Source: Enterobacter sp. SA187
GTDB taxonomy: Bacteria > Pseudomonadota > Gammaproteobacteria > Enterobacterales > Enterobacteriaceae
Reading direction: 5' to 3'
DNA length: 64,000 bases
Assembly: GCF_001888805.2 (NCBI RefSeq)
Contig: NZ_CP019113.1
Span: 4,278,001 to 4,342,000, forward strand
Position numbers and translations under genes: made by a program. This document shows, piece by piece, positions 35,213 through 43,303 of the stretch; position 1 is the stretch's first letter, and each line of letters begins with the position of its first letter. The notes under the pieces were generated by a model, which saw only the letters and a program-made list of their open reading frames with translations, ran no database searches and had not been told where the DNA came from.

Positions 35213-35808
35213 ACAGCGCCTGGCGTCAGGCAAACGAGGCCTGGCAAACCTACAGCGACGCGCTGGCCGGACTGGGCCAGCATCTTACCGCTGAGCAGTG
35301 GGACGCCCTGCTGGCAGAGCTGCGCGGCTGTACGGGGAAAATCGTGGTCACCGGGGTGGGAACCTCCGGCATCGCGGCGCGTAAAATCGCCCATATGCTG
35401 GCCTGCGTGGAGCGTCCGGCGATCTATCTGAACGCCACCGATGCCGCCCACGGCGATCTGGGTTTTTTACGGTCGGGGGATCTGATGATCATGCTGTCCC
35501 GCGGCGGCAACTCGGACGAACTGACCCGCCTGCTGCCGGGGCTGGCGGCCAGACAAGTGCCGCTGATCAGCGTCACGGAAAACCGCGGGTCGGCGATTGC
35601 TCAGGCGGCGCGGCTGGTGATCTCAACGGGCGTGCAGCGGGAAGTGGATCCGCTGAATATGCTGGCAACCACGTCCATCATCCTGGTGCTGGCGATTTTT
35701 GATGCGGCCTGTGCCTGTCTGATGAGCGAGAGCGGGTATACGAAAGAGACGCTGCTGGCGGTGCATCCGGGCGGAGATGTGGGTGTGACGCTGCGCGGGG
35801 AGCGGTGA
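35209..35808 (+). CDS. SIS-domain sugar-phosphate isomerase (KpsF/GutQ-like, no CBS domains)
   Basis: 199 aa. A single SIS domain: VVTGVGTSGIAARKIAHMLA, YLNATDAAHGDLG, MLSRGGNSDEL, and the KdsD/GutQ-like tail motif VHPGGDVG. KdsD and GutQ interconvert arabinose 5-phosphate and ribulose 5-phosphate but have two CBS domains in addition; this protein stops after the SIS domain. Its ATGA overlap with the kinase gene shows coupled translation. I infer it acts on the kinase product or a related pentose phosphate. Phosphohexuloisomerase-like activity is a possible alternative. Confidence 0.75.
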   Translation: MNSAWRQANEAWQTYSDALAGLGQHLTAEQWDALLAELRGCTGKIVVTGVGTSGIAARKIAHMLACVERPAIYLNATDAAHGDLGFLRSGDLMIMLSRGGNSDELTRLLPGLAARQVPLISVTENRGSAIAQAARLVISTGVQREVDPLNMLATTSIILVLAIFDAACACLMSESGYTKETLLAVHPGGDVGVTLRGER

Positions 35809-35811
35809 TAT

Positions 35812-35992
35812 TGCCCGGCGGCGCTGCGCTTGCACGGGCCTACATGAACTGGTTATGCCCGGCGGCGCTGCGCTTGCACGGGCCTACATTAACGGCTGGC
35901 GGGTTATGCCCGGCGGCGCTGCGCTTGCGCGGGCCTGCATTAACCCGAAGAACCGAAGACAAGTAGGCCGGGTAAGCGCAGCGCCACCCGGC
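35812..35992. repeat. Four REP palindromes at the operon end
   Basis: Three direct copies of GCCCGGCGGCGCTGCGCTTGC plus GGGCCTAC/TGC (starting near 35812, 35856, 35907) and one inverted copy at 35963-35992. They lie between convergent ends of the sugar operon and glyA. Confidence 0.92.
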
Positions 35993-35997
35993 AATAA

Positions 35998-36021
35998 AAA
36001 AGGCCGCTTACGCGGCCTTTT
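35998..36021. terminator. Bidirectional terminator, glyA and the sugar operon
   Basis: AAAAGGCCGC and GCGGCCTTTT form a 10-bp stem with a TTAC loop; both strands have T-runs. It is 17 bp past the glyA stop. Confidence 0.88.
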
Positions 36022-36037
36022 CAGGGTTTATCGCGGA

Positions 36038-37291
36038 TCAGGCATAAACCGGGAAGCGGGCGCAGATTTCCAGCACTTTCTGTTTCGTGCGTTCAATCAC
36101 CGCTTCATCGTTGATGCTGTCCAGCACGTCGCACATCCAGCCAGCCAGTTCCTGGGCTTCCGCTTCTTTGAAGCCGCGACGGGTGATGGCCGGGCTGCCG
36201 ATACGGATACCGGAGGTCACGAACGGGCTTTTCGGATCGTTCGGCACGCTGTTTTTGTTCACCGTGATGTTAGCGCGACCCAGCGCGGCGTCAGCTTCTT
36301 TACCGGTCAGGTTTTTGTCCACCAGATCCAGCAGGAACAGGTGGTTATCGGTACCGCCGGACACCACGTTGTAGCCGCGATCGAGGAATACCTGCACCAT
36401 CGCTTTCGCGTTTTTCGCCACCTGCTGCTGGTAGGTTTTGAATTCCGGCTCCAGCGCTTCTTTCAGCGCTACGGCTTTACCGGCGATCACGTGCATCAGC
36501 GGGCCGCCCTGCGCGCCAGGGAAGACCGCAGAGTTCAGTTTTTTGTACAGCTCTTCGCTGCCGCCTTTCGCGAGGATCAGACCACCGCGCGGGCCAGCCA
36601 GCGTTTTATGGGTCGTAGTGGTCACCACGTGCGCATGCGGCACCGGGTTCGGGTAAACGCCCGCGGCAACCAGACCGGCCACGTGCGCCATGTCGACAAA
36701 CAGGTAAGCGCCGATGCTGTCGGCGATTTCACGCATTTTCGCCCAGTCAACCACGCCGGAGTACGCGGAGAAGCCGCCGATGATCATTTTCGGCTTGTGG
36801 GTCTGCGCCTGTTTTTCGAGGTCTGCGTAATCAATATGACCGGTCTCATCAATGCCGTAAGGCACGATATTGTAGAGCTTGCCAGAGAAGTTAACCGGGG
36901 AGCCGTGAGTCAGGTGGCCGCCGTGCGCCAGGTTCATGCCGAGCACGGTATCGCCCGGTTGCAGCAGCGTGGTGTACACCGCGAAGTTAGCCTGCGAGCC
37001 GGAGTGCGGCTGGACGTTAGCGTAGTCAGCGCCGAACAGTTCTTTCGCGCGGTCGATCGCCAGTTGCTCAACGATATCCACGTATTCACAACCGCCGTAG
37101 TAACGTTTACCCGGATAACCTTCCGCATATTTGTTGGTCAGCTGAGAGCCCTGAGCCTGCATCACGCGCGGGCTGGTGTAGTTTTCGGAGGCGATCAGTT
37201 CAATGTGTTCTTCCTGACGTACTTTTTCCTGCTCCATAGCCTGCCACAGTTCGGCATCATAATCGGCAATGTTCATTTCACGTTTTAACAT
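36038..37291 (-). CDS. glyA: Serine hydroxymethyltransferase
   Basis: 417 aa, the E. coli length, starting MLKREMNIADYDAELW; two extra upstream codons are open but not conserved. The PLP lysine is in TTTHKTLAGPRGG. It converts serine plus tetrahydrofolate to glycine and methylene-THF, the main one-carbon source. It diverges from hmp. A PurR-type box lies upstream, in keeping with purine control of glyA. Confidence 0.99.
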   Translation of the reverse strand: MLKREMNIADYDAELWQAMEQEKVRQEEHIELIASENYTSPRVMQAQGSQLTNKYAEGYPGKRYYGGCEYVDIVEQLAIDRAKELFGADYANVQPHSGSQANFAVYTTLLQPGDTVLGMNLAHGGHLTHGSPVNFSGKLYNIVPYGIDETGHIDYADLEKQAQTHKPKMIIGGFSAYSGVVDWAKMREIADSIGAYLFVDMAHVAGLVAAGVYPNPVPHAHVVTTTTHKTLAGPRGGLILAKGGSEELYKKLNSAVFPGAQGGPLMHVIAGKAVALKEALEPEFKTYQQQVAKNAKAMVQVFLDRGYNVVSGGTDNHLFLLDLVDKNLTGKEADAALGRANITVNKNSVPNDPKSPFVTSGIRIGSPAITRRGFKEAEAQELAGWMCDVLDSINDEAVIERTKQKVLEICARFPVYA

Positions 37292-37406
37292 CCGCATCTC
37301 CTGACTCAGCTAACGGTAATTACAGCTCTGAAGGGGGGCCCTTTTGGGCAACGGCGACCAGTATAACTGATTCATATCGTGATAACAGGTCTTGACAAAG
37401 GATTTT

Positions 37407-37422
37407 ACGCAAACGATTGGCT
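37407..37422. promoter_or_regulatory. PurR box upstream of glyA
   Basis: Read on the minus strand the site is AGCCAATCGTTTGCGT, very close to the PurR consensus with its central CG and TTTGCGT arm. It sits 116 bp before the glyA start. E. coli glyA is repressed by PurR and activated by MetR; I did not find a clear MetR box. Confidence 0.65.
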
Positions 37423-37566
37423 GCCCGCCGTACAAGGGTTTGATGGAAAAGCCGTAACCCGGCGGAACCGGATTTCTTTTCAGCTTTGTGATGTAAATTT
37501 TTCATGACTGTGAGCCATCATAACTAAAATGCACTAAGTCATTTACAAGCGCAGGGTTATTTCTAT

Positions 37567-37589
37567 AAGATGCATATAAAATACAACTT
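37567..37589. promoter_or_regulatory. NsrR box upstream of hmp
   Basis: An 11-1-11 inverted repeat beginning AAGATGCATAT and ending ATACAACTT resembles the NsrR operator of E. coli hmp. It lies 27-49 bp before the hmp ATG, over the likely -10 region, so nitric oxide would relieve repression. Confidence 0.7.
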
Positions 37590-37615
37590 ATAGTTCTGCT
37601 AAAAAGGAAGCTGCC

Positions 37616-38806
37616 ATGCTAGACGCTCAAACCATCGCCACCGTGAAATCCACCATTCCCCTGCTCGTCGAAACCGGCCCGAAACTTACCGCCCATTTCT
37701 ATGACCGGATGTTTAAACACAATCCGGAGCTGAAAGAGATCTTCAATATGAGCAATCAGCGCAATGGCGATCAGCGTGAAGCGCTGTTCAATGCCATTGC
37801 CGCCTATGCCAGCAATATTGAAAATCTGCCCGCGCTGCTGCCGGCGGTGGAGAAGATCGCCCAGAAGCACACCAGTTTTCAGATCAAACCGGAACAGTAC
37901 AACATTGTCGGCGAGCATCTGCTGGCGACACTGGATGAGATGTTCAGTCCGGGTCAGGAAGTGCTGGATGCGTGGGGCAAAGCCTATGGCGTACTGGCAG
38001 GCGTGTTTGTAAATCGTGAAAGCGAGCTGTATCAGGAGCACGCCAGCAAAACCGGCGGCTGGGAAGGCACACGAGCGTTTCGCATCACCGCAAAAAATCC
38101 GCAGAGTGCGCTTATCACCAGTTTTGAATTTGCGCCGGTGGATGGTCAGCCGGTGGCGGATTATCAGCCGGGGCAGTATCTCGGCGTATGGCTGAAGCCG
38201 GAAGGTTTTCCGCATCAGGAAATTCGTCAGTATTCCCTTACCCGCAAACCTGACGGGAAAAGCTATCGTATCGCTGTGAAGCGCGAGCCGGGCGGTCAGG
38301 TGTCGAACTGGCTGCATAATGACGCGACTGTGGGTGACATCGTGCATCTGGCGGTACCGGCGGGAGATTTCTTCTTACAGGTGACGCCGGAAACACCGGT
38401 GACGCTGATTTCCGCGGGCGTCGGCCAGACGCCGATGCTGGCGATGCTCGATACCCTGGTCAGCCGTCAGCACGCCGCGCAGGTGAACTGGTTCCATGCG
38501 GCGGAGAATGGCGATGTGCATGCTTTTGCCGATGAAGTGGCGCAGCTTGGCGCGCAGCTTGCACACTTTAGTTCGCACACCTGGTATCGACTGCCGACCG
38601 ATACGGATCGCGCGGGAGCGGGTTATAACAGCGAAGGCCTGATGGATTTGAGTCAGACTGAAGGGTTGTATTCCGACCCGGCGATGCAGTTCTATCTGTG
38701 CGGACCTGTGGTGTTTATGCAGTTTGCCGCGCGGCAGCTGGTGGAGTCGGGCGTGAATAAAGACAACATTTACTACGAATGTTTCGGGCCTCATAAGGTG
38801 CTGTAA
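37616..38806 (+). CDS. hmp: Flavohemoglobin, nitric oxide dioxygenase
   Basis: 396 aa. An N-terminal globin domain (about 1-136, heme His in KHTSFQIKPEQY) is fused to a ferredoxin-reductase-like module with FAD motif RQYSLTRK and NAD motif ISAGVGQTPMLAML; the C-terminus FGPHKVL is typical. It oxidises NO to nitrate using O2 and NAD(P)H. The upstream NsrR box and the divergent glyA are as in E. coli. REP repeats follow. Confidence 0.98.
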   Translation: MLDAQTIATVKSTIPLLVETGPKLTAHFYDRMFKHNPELKEIFNMSNQRNGDQREALFNAIAAYASNIENLPALLPAVEKIAQKHTSFQIKPEQYNIVGEHLLATLDEMFSPGQEVLDAWGKAYGVLAGVFVNRESELYQEHASKTGGWEGTRAFRITAKNPQSALITSFEFAPVDGQPVADYQPGQYLGVWLKPEGFPHQEIRQYSLTRKPDGKSYRIAVKREPGGQVSNWLHNDATVGDIVHLAVPAGDFFLQVTPETPVTLISAGVGQTPMLAMLDTLVSRQHAAQVNWFHAAENGDVHAFADEVAQLGAQLAHFSSHTWYRLPTDTDRAGAGYNSEGLMDLSQTEGLYSDPAMQFYLCGPVVFMQFAARQLVESGVNKDNIYYECFGPHKVL

Positions 38807-38807
38807 T

Positions 38808-38880
38808 CGCCCGGCGGCGCTTCGCCTGCACGGGCCTGCGAAGAGTTTTGCAGGCCGGGTAAGCGCAGCGCCACCCGGCA
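38808..38880. repeat. Pair of inverted REP palindromes
   Basis: A forward copy (38808-38838) and an inverted copy (38850-38880) separate the convergent hmp and glnB genes, forming a simple BIME. Confidence 0.88.
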
Positions 38881-38886
38881 AGAATG

Positions 38887-39225
38887 TTAGATAGCCGCGT
38901 CGTCTTCTTCACCGGTACGGATACGCACCACGCGGGCGACGTCGAAGACAAAGATTTTACCGTCGCCAATTTTGCCGGTTTGCGCCGTGCGGATAATGGT
39001 ATCCACGCAGGTATCAACAATATCGTCGGTGACGACAATTTCAATTTTTACTTTCGGCAGAAAGTCCACCATGTACTCAGCGCCGCGGTACAGTTCGGTA
39101 TGCCCTTTCTGGCGGCCAAAGCCTTTCACTTCGGTCACGGTCATCCCGGTAATGCCCACTTCGGCCAGCGCTTCGCGCACATCATCCAGTTTGAAAGGTT
39201 TAATAATCGCATCAATCTTTTTCAT
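38887..39225 (-). CDS. glnB: Nitrogen regulatory protein P-II
   Basis: 112 aa. The uridylylation site Tyr51 lies in the T-loop (ELYRGAEYMVDFLPK). It reports glutamine, 2-oxoglutarate and ATP/ADP status to NtrB and GlnE. Length and C-terminus (VRIRTGEEDDAAI) match E. coli. It lies 78 bp downstream of glrR and may be partly co-transcribed with it, as in E. coli. Confidence 0.99.
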   Translation of the reverse strand: MKKIDAIIKPFKLDDVREALAEVGITGMTVTEVKGFGRQKGHTELYRGAEYMVDFLPKVKIEIVVTDDIVDTCVDTIIRTAQTGKIGDGKIFVFDVARVVRIRTGEEDDAAI

Positions 39226-39303
39226 GGTGGTTCCCTGAATTTTTGCCTGCAGGCGGCTACGTTATCGGTTGCTCACACTACCATATTCACTGCGCTTTGC
39301 GGA

Positions 39304-40641
39304 TCACTCTTTAAAATCGTTCGCATCAAGTTCATGGCGCGATAACAATTTATAAAATTCGGTGCGGTTGCGCCCGGCCATGCGCGCGGCGTGAGTCACG
39401 TTACCTTTGGTGATTTGCAGCAGTTTGCGCAGATAGTTCAGCTCAAACTGGTTTCTGGCTTCGGCAAAGGTCGGTAGCGCAGTGTTCTCCCCTTCCAGCG
39501 CCTGCTCCACCAGCGCGTCGCTGATCACCGGCGAGGAGGTGAGCGCCACGCACTGCTCGATAACGTTCACCAGCTGGCGCACGTTGCCGGGCCAGCTGGC
39601 GGTCATCAGCCGCTTCATGGCGTCGGTGGAAAAGGCGCGCACGAAGGGTTTATGGCGATCCGCTGACTGGCGCAGAAGGTGATTCGCCAGCAGCGGGATA
39701 TCTTCGGCACGCTCCGCCAGCGCCGGGATTTTCAGGTTCACCACGTTCAGACGATAAAAGAGATCTTCGCGGAACTCGCCGCGCTCCATCGCTTTCGGCA
39801 GATCGCGGTGGGTGGCGGAGATAATGCGCACGTTGATGTCGATATCGCGGTTGCTGCCGAGCGGGCGCACTTTGCGCTCCTGCAACACGCGCAGCAATTT
39901 CACCTGTAACGGAATGGGCATATCGCCGATTTCGTCGAGGAACAGCGTGCCGCCTTCCGCCGCCTGAAACAGCCCTTCACGGCTGCTGACCGCCCCGGTA
40001 AAGGCGCCACGGGCATGACCAAAAAGTTCGGATTCCAGCAGCTGTTCCGGCAAGGCGCCGCAGTTGATGGCGATAAAGGCGTTTTTACTGCGCGGGCTGG
40101 CGTTGTGGATCGCCTGGGCGAGGATCTCTTTGCCGGTGCCGCTCTGGCCGTTAATCAGCAGGCTGACGTCCGACTGTGCCACCATGCGCGCCTGCTCCAG
40201 CAGACGCAGCATCAGCGGGCTACGGGTGACAATGGTTTCCCGCCAGAGGTCATCCCCCGCCGGGGCGGAGTGCTCCAGCGCGCCGTCGATGGCTTTGTAG
40301 AGCGCGTCTTTATCCACCGGCTTGGTAAGAAAGCTGAATACGCCCTGCTGGGTGGCGGCCACCGCGTCGGGGATTGAGCCGTGCGCCGTCAGGATGATCA
40401 CCGGCATGCCCGGCTGCTGGCGCTGGATCTCGGCGAACAGCTGCATGCCGTCCATTTCATCCATCCGCAGGTCACTGATCACCAGATCGATTTTTTCCCG
40501 CGTCAGCACGCGCAACCCTTCCTGCCCGCTCTCAGCGGTGACCACGCTGTGACCTTCGCTGGTCAGGCGCAGGCCGAGCAACTTCAGTAAACCAGGATCG
40601 TCGTCCACCAGCAGCAGACGGGCGGGTTTACGGCTTGTCAT
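39304..40641 (-). CDS. glrR: Response regulator GlrR, sigma54 enhancer-binding
   Basis: 445 aa. Receiver domain with phospho-acceptor Asp57 (VISDLRMDEMDG), AAA+ domain with Walker A GQSGTGKE and the sigma54 contact loop GAFTGA, and a Fis-type C-terminal HTH (GNVTHAARMAGRNRTEFYKLL). In E. coli, phosphorylated GlrR binds TGTC-N10-GACA sites to activate glmY, and also rpoE. The ATG at 40641 is preferred to 40656 because it matches the family start and has GAGGA upstream. It overlaps qseG by 14 bp. The glmY boxes lie in this same window. Confidence 0.97.
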   Translation of the reverse strand: MTSRKPARLLLVDDDPGLLKLLGLRLTSEGHSVVTAESGQEGLRVLTREKIDLVISDLRMDEMDGMQLFAEIQRQQPGMPVIILTAHGSIPDAVAATQQGVFSFLTKPVDKDALYKAIDGALEHSAPAGDDLWRETIVTRSPLMLRLLEQARMVAQSDVSLLINGQSGTGKEILAQAIHNASPRSKNAFIAINCGALPEQLLESELFGHARGAFTGAVSSREGLFQAAEGGTLFLDEIGDMPIPLQVKLLRVLQERKVRPLGSNRDIDINVRIISATHRDLPKAMERGEFREDLFYRLNVVNLKIPALAERAEDIPLLANHLLRQSADRHKPFVRAFSTDAMKRLMTASWPGNVRQLVNVIEQCVALTSSPVISDALVEQALEGENTALPTFAEARNQFELNYLRKLLQITKGNVTHAARMAGRNRTEFYKLLSRHELDANDFKE

Positions 40642-41338
40642 GGCTGGCATCCTCATTTTTTACGTCAGGGTTGGCGGAAGGCAGATCGTTACCGGCGGGT
40701 TTGCGCGTCGATAAACGCCGTTCGATATCGGTCAGGTTTTCCAGTTTGCGCGAGGTGGTTTCCAGCTGTTCACGCAGGTATTGCTGCTGCTGACGCAGGG
40801 TATCCAGTTCGCCATCGGCAGACTGCTGGAGCTTGCTGTAGCGGTAGCGCTCTTCTGACAGCTGTAATTGCAGCGCCTGCCCTTCGCGCCACACCTGATA
40901 CAGCGGACGCACCTGGGCCGGTAGCTGCGGGCTGAGGGTGTCGAGACGGGTAACGAAGGCGCGACGTTCCACCGGTGAAATTTTGGCGCTGGCCAGCAGA
41001 ATGCCGCGCTTGAAGGTATCCTGCCAGGTGTCATCCGGCCAGCTTCGCGCTTCGGCGCGGGCGGTCGCGGGCGCCAGGCGTTCCGCGCAGTCCATGCCGC
41101 GCAGCCAGTACAGCGGGTTAGTATCCACAGATTTTCCGTGCAGCGACCAGATGTCGTTGCAGTCGGTGGACAGGAAATCCGCCAGTTGATGCTGGGGAAG
41201 TTTCTCTTCCTGTTTTTCGTTGACGGCGCTTTTTGGCACATGGGCAATACAGCCCGTCAGCAGCAGACAGGGCAAGCCTGCGCGCAGAAGCCCTGACAAC
41301 GACACCGCGTTCAGCACGCGATTAAAAATGTGCGACAT
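40628..41338 (-). CDS. qseG: Outer-membrane lipoprotein QseG
   Basis: 236 aa from this ATG. A lipobox (LLLTGC) gives a lipoprotein; no Asp follows the Cys, so outer-membrane sorting is expected. A long coiled-coil segment runs from about residue 150 to 215 (TLRQQQQYLREQLETTSRK). QseG binds the sensor kinase GlrK (QseE) and is needed for its activity. The start aligned with E. coli (MSHIF) is chosen; an ATG at 41359 overlapping the glrK stop as ATGA is a real alternative. Confidence 0.92.
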   Translation of the reverse strand: MSHIFNRVLNAVSLSGLLRAGLPCLLLTGCIAHVPKSAVNEKQEEKLPQHQLADFLSTDCNDIWSLHGKSVDTNPLYWLRGMDCAERLAPATARAEARSWPDDTWQDTFKRGILLASAKISPVERRAFVTRLDTLSPQLPAQVRPLYQVWREGQALQLQLSEERYRYSKLQQSADGELDTLRQQQQYLREQLETTSRKLENLTDIERRLSTRKPAGNDLPSANPDVKNEDASHDKP

Positions 41339-41355
41339 ACTCACCAGACGTAGAT

Positions 41356-42792
41356 TCATTTTAGGGATTTTTCCGGCGCACTGAGCGGTAGCTCAATGCG
41401 GAAACAGACATCTGACTGGCTGTCGGCCACCAGATGCAGCTCACCTCGCATGCGATGAATACAGTCTCTGGCGATACTCAGCCCCAGCCCACTGCCTTTC
41501 ACCGCCCCTTTTCGTTGATGACTTCCCTGGAAAAAGGGTTCAAAAATCATCGCCTGTTCCGCTTCGGGGATCGGCGTACCCGTGTTGGCTACCTCAATGG
41601 CTAAGCGTGCCCCATGAGTGTAGCTGCGAATATAAATGTTACCGGATTCAGCCCCATAGTGCACCGCGTTCGAGTAGAGATTATCGAGCACGCTCATCAG
41701 CAGCATCGGCTCCGCCAGGCAGTGCGTTTCCGGCAGTGAGACGTCGGTATGCATCATTTTAGCCCGTGCCGGTAAACTGTGTGCGGCGATCACTGCCTCC
41801 ACCAGCGGCGCTAAATCAACCCTTTCCAGTTCGACCGCGCCATCCGCCAGCTTGCGGTTGTAATCCAGCAGTTGCTCAATGAGTTTTTGCAGGTTACGGC
41901 TGCTGTCATCCAGAATCGCCACCACCTCTTTTTGCTCCGGGGTGAGCGGGCCAACTACTTCATCGGCGAGCAGCTCCGTGCCTTCGCGCATACTGGCGAG
42001 CGGGGTTTTCAGTTCGTGGGAAAGATGGCGTAAAAACTGGTGACGCTGGGACTCAAGCCAGGCGAGGCGCTCGCTGAGCCAGAGAATGCGCTCGCCCACC
42101 GAGCGTAATTCCCGCGGCCCTTTAAACAGCACCCGCTGCCCGAGCGTGCGCCCTTCGCCAAGACGATTGATCATCCGCTCAATGCCCTTCACGGGGCCGA
42201 TGATCATGCGGGTAAACAGCAGTACCAGCCCCAGGCTGACCAGAAACAGCACCAGCGCCTGCCAGCCAAAAAACTGTCCACGCTCGGCGATCTCCTGTTG
42301 CAGCTGTTGCCCGCGGGAAAACACCACCGCGCGCGTGGACTGCACCATCATGGTATTGGCGGCGGCAAAGGCTTCCAGCCGCGCTGAGGCGGCGTCGCCG
42401 GGGCCGCTGTTATGGCACTGCAACTGCGCCAGATCGTTCAGATCCTGGCGCAGCGCAAGATAGAGTTTTTCATCCGGCAGCACGCCCGCGTGGGCATCCA
42501 GCATATCGCTGTAGCGCTTACGCTGGCTCTGGTAGACGCGGGCCAGGGTGGGATCGTCCAGCACGCAATACTGGCGATAGCTGCGCTCCATTTCGAGGGC
42601 AACGTTGGTCATCGCCTCGCTACGACGGGCGTCAATCAGCGTGGTACGGTTGGTCTGCGCCGCCTGGGCGCTGAGGGTATTAAGGCTCTGCCATGCCTGC
42701 CAGGCCAGCACTAACAGCGGCAGCAGGATCAGCAAAAAGGCCATCATAACCAGTTGTCGCAGGGAGCGGGGGAAGCCGGGCCAGGGTTTCAA
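41356..42792 (-). CDS. glrK: Sensor histidine kinase GlrK (QseE)
   Basis: 478 aa. Two transmembrane segments (about 14-33 and 178-197) flank a periplasmic helical domain; a HAMP linker, then the phospho-acceptor H-box LSHELKTPLASM and ATP-binding boxes SVLDNLYSNAVHY and GSGLGLSIARDC. It phosphorylates GlrR. First gene of glrK-qseG-glrR; the glmY sRNA gene lies just upstream on the same strand. Confidence 0.97.
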   Translation of the reverse strand: MKPWPGFPRSLRQLVMMAFLLILLPLLVLAWQAWQSLNTLSAQAAQTNRTTLIDARRSEAMTNVALEMERSYRQYCVLDDPTLARVYQSQRKRYSDMLDAHAGVLPDEKLYLALRQDLNDLAQLQCHNSGPGDAASARLEAFAAANTMMVQSTRAVVFSRGQQLQQEIAERGQFFGWQALVLFLVSLGLVLLFTRMIIGPVKGIERMINRLGEGRTLGQRVLFKGPRELRSVGERILWLSERLAWLESQRHQFLRHLSHELKTPLASMREGTELLADEVVGPLTPEQKEVVAILDDSSRNLQKLIEQLLDYNRKLADGAVELERVDLAPLVEAVIAAHSLPARAKMMHTDVSLPETHCLAEPMLLMSVLDNLYSNAVHYGAESGNIYIRSYTHGARLAIEVANTGTPIPEAEQAMIFEPFFQGSHQRKGAVKGSGLGLSIARDCIHRMRGELHLVADSQSDVCFRIELPLSAPEKSLK

Positions 42793-42879
42793 CGCACTAT
42801 TCTCGTGAAAGCGGATTTTAGAGGATGCTAACTGAGTAACGCGCCGGGGGAAAGTTAAGATTACCGTGGGACAAAAACA

Positions 42880-43061
42880 ACAAAGCCGGGAATTACCCGG
42901 CTTTATCTGGAATTAGGCGGTGCCTTACTCGACGTTTCGCCCGGGGTCTGAAATAGCAGCGCTATGATCAGCAGTTGGACGGCAGGCACCTTTTTGTGCG
43001 TCATTCTGAGTTTATGTAGCACGTCCCGGAGGGGCTGACATAAGAAGGTGAATGAGCCACT
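42880..43061 (-). ncRNA. glmY: Small RNA GlmY
   Basis: About 182 nt. The minus strand begins AGTGGCTCATTCACC, contains CAGCCCC-TCC-GGGACGTGCTACATAAACTC and GGGCGAAACGTCGAGTAAGGC, and ends with a terminator hairpin AAAGCCGGG-TAATT-CCCGGCTTT followed by a T-rich tail; this matches E. coli GlmY (tke1/SroF) by eye. GlmY sequesters the adaptor RapZ, which protects GlmZ and so raises GlmS synthesis when glucosamine 6-phosphate is low. It lies in its conserved place between purL and glrK. Confidence 0.96.
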
Positions 43062-43073
43062 GCCTTATAATAT

Positions 43074-43088
43074 GCACAACCCGTGCCA
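43074..43088 (-). promoter_or_regulatory. Sigma54 promoter of glmY
   Basis: TGGCAC-GGGTTGT-GC has the -24 GG and -12 GC separated by exactly 10 bp, placing the start within a base or two of the GlmY 5' end. A TATTAT/TATAAG sequence just downstream can serve as the -10 of an overlapping sigma70 promoter, as known in E. coli. Confidence 0.82.
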
Positions 43089-43176
43089 ATGTACAGGGTT
43101 TATTATTTAACCATTGAATTAAAAGGATTTAATTATTTAAACGGTGGTACTTAGCCTGCTCACTTTTACGCCATAC

Positions 43177-43194
43177 TGTCGCCAAAAAGCAACA
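43177..43194. promoter_or_regulatory. GlrR-type box A
   Basis: TGTC-GCCAAAAAGC-AACA, one mismatch to TGTC-N10-GACA. Nearest of three boxes, about 125 bp upstream of the glmY start. Confidence 0.6.
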
Positions 43195-43224
43195 CAGCGG
43201 AAGCGCAAAGGTCATCACTAACAA

Positions 43225-43237
43225 AATCAATGAGTTA
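43225..43237. promoter_or_regulatory. IHF-like site between GlrR boxes
   Basis: AATCAATGAGTTA fits the IHF consensus WATCAANNNNTTR at every fixed position. It lies between boxes A and B, where bending could bring the distal boxes to the sigma54 promoter. Confidence 0.55.
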
Positions 43238-43239
43238 AG

Positions 43240-43257
43240 TGTCGCCAAAAAGAGACA
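43240..43257. promoter_or_regulatory. GlrR-type box B
   Basis: TGTC-GCCAAAAAGA-GACA, a perfect match to TGTC-N10-GACA. Its left 13 bases repeat those of box A. Confidence 0.7.
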
Positions 43258-43265
43258 GGAAAATG

Positions 43266-43295
43266 CGCCACTGTCGGCTAAAACCGACAGTGGCG
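43266..43295 (-). terminator. purL terminator hairpin, also GlrR-type box C
   Basis: A perfect 12-bp stem (CGCCACTGTCGG / CCGACAGTGGCG) with loop CTAAAA lies just past the purL stop; the minus strand continues GCATTTTCC. Inside it, 43272-43289 reads TGTC-N10-GACA exactly, so the same DNA also fits a GlrR box. Confidence 0.75.
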
Positions 43296-43303
43296 TGTGA
43301 GCA

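Noticed and set aside
35812..35992. CRISPR-like array after the sugar operon
   Set aside because: Again REP elements with direct and inverted copies; spacers are not unique protospacer-sized sequences.
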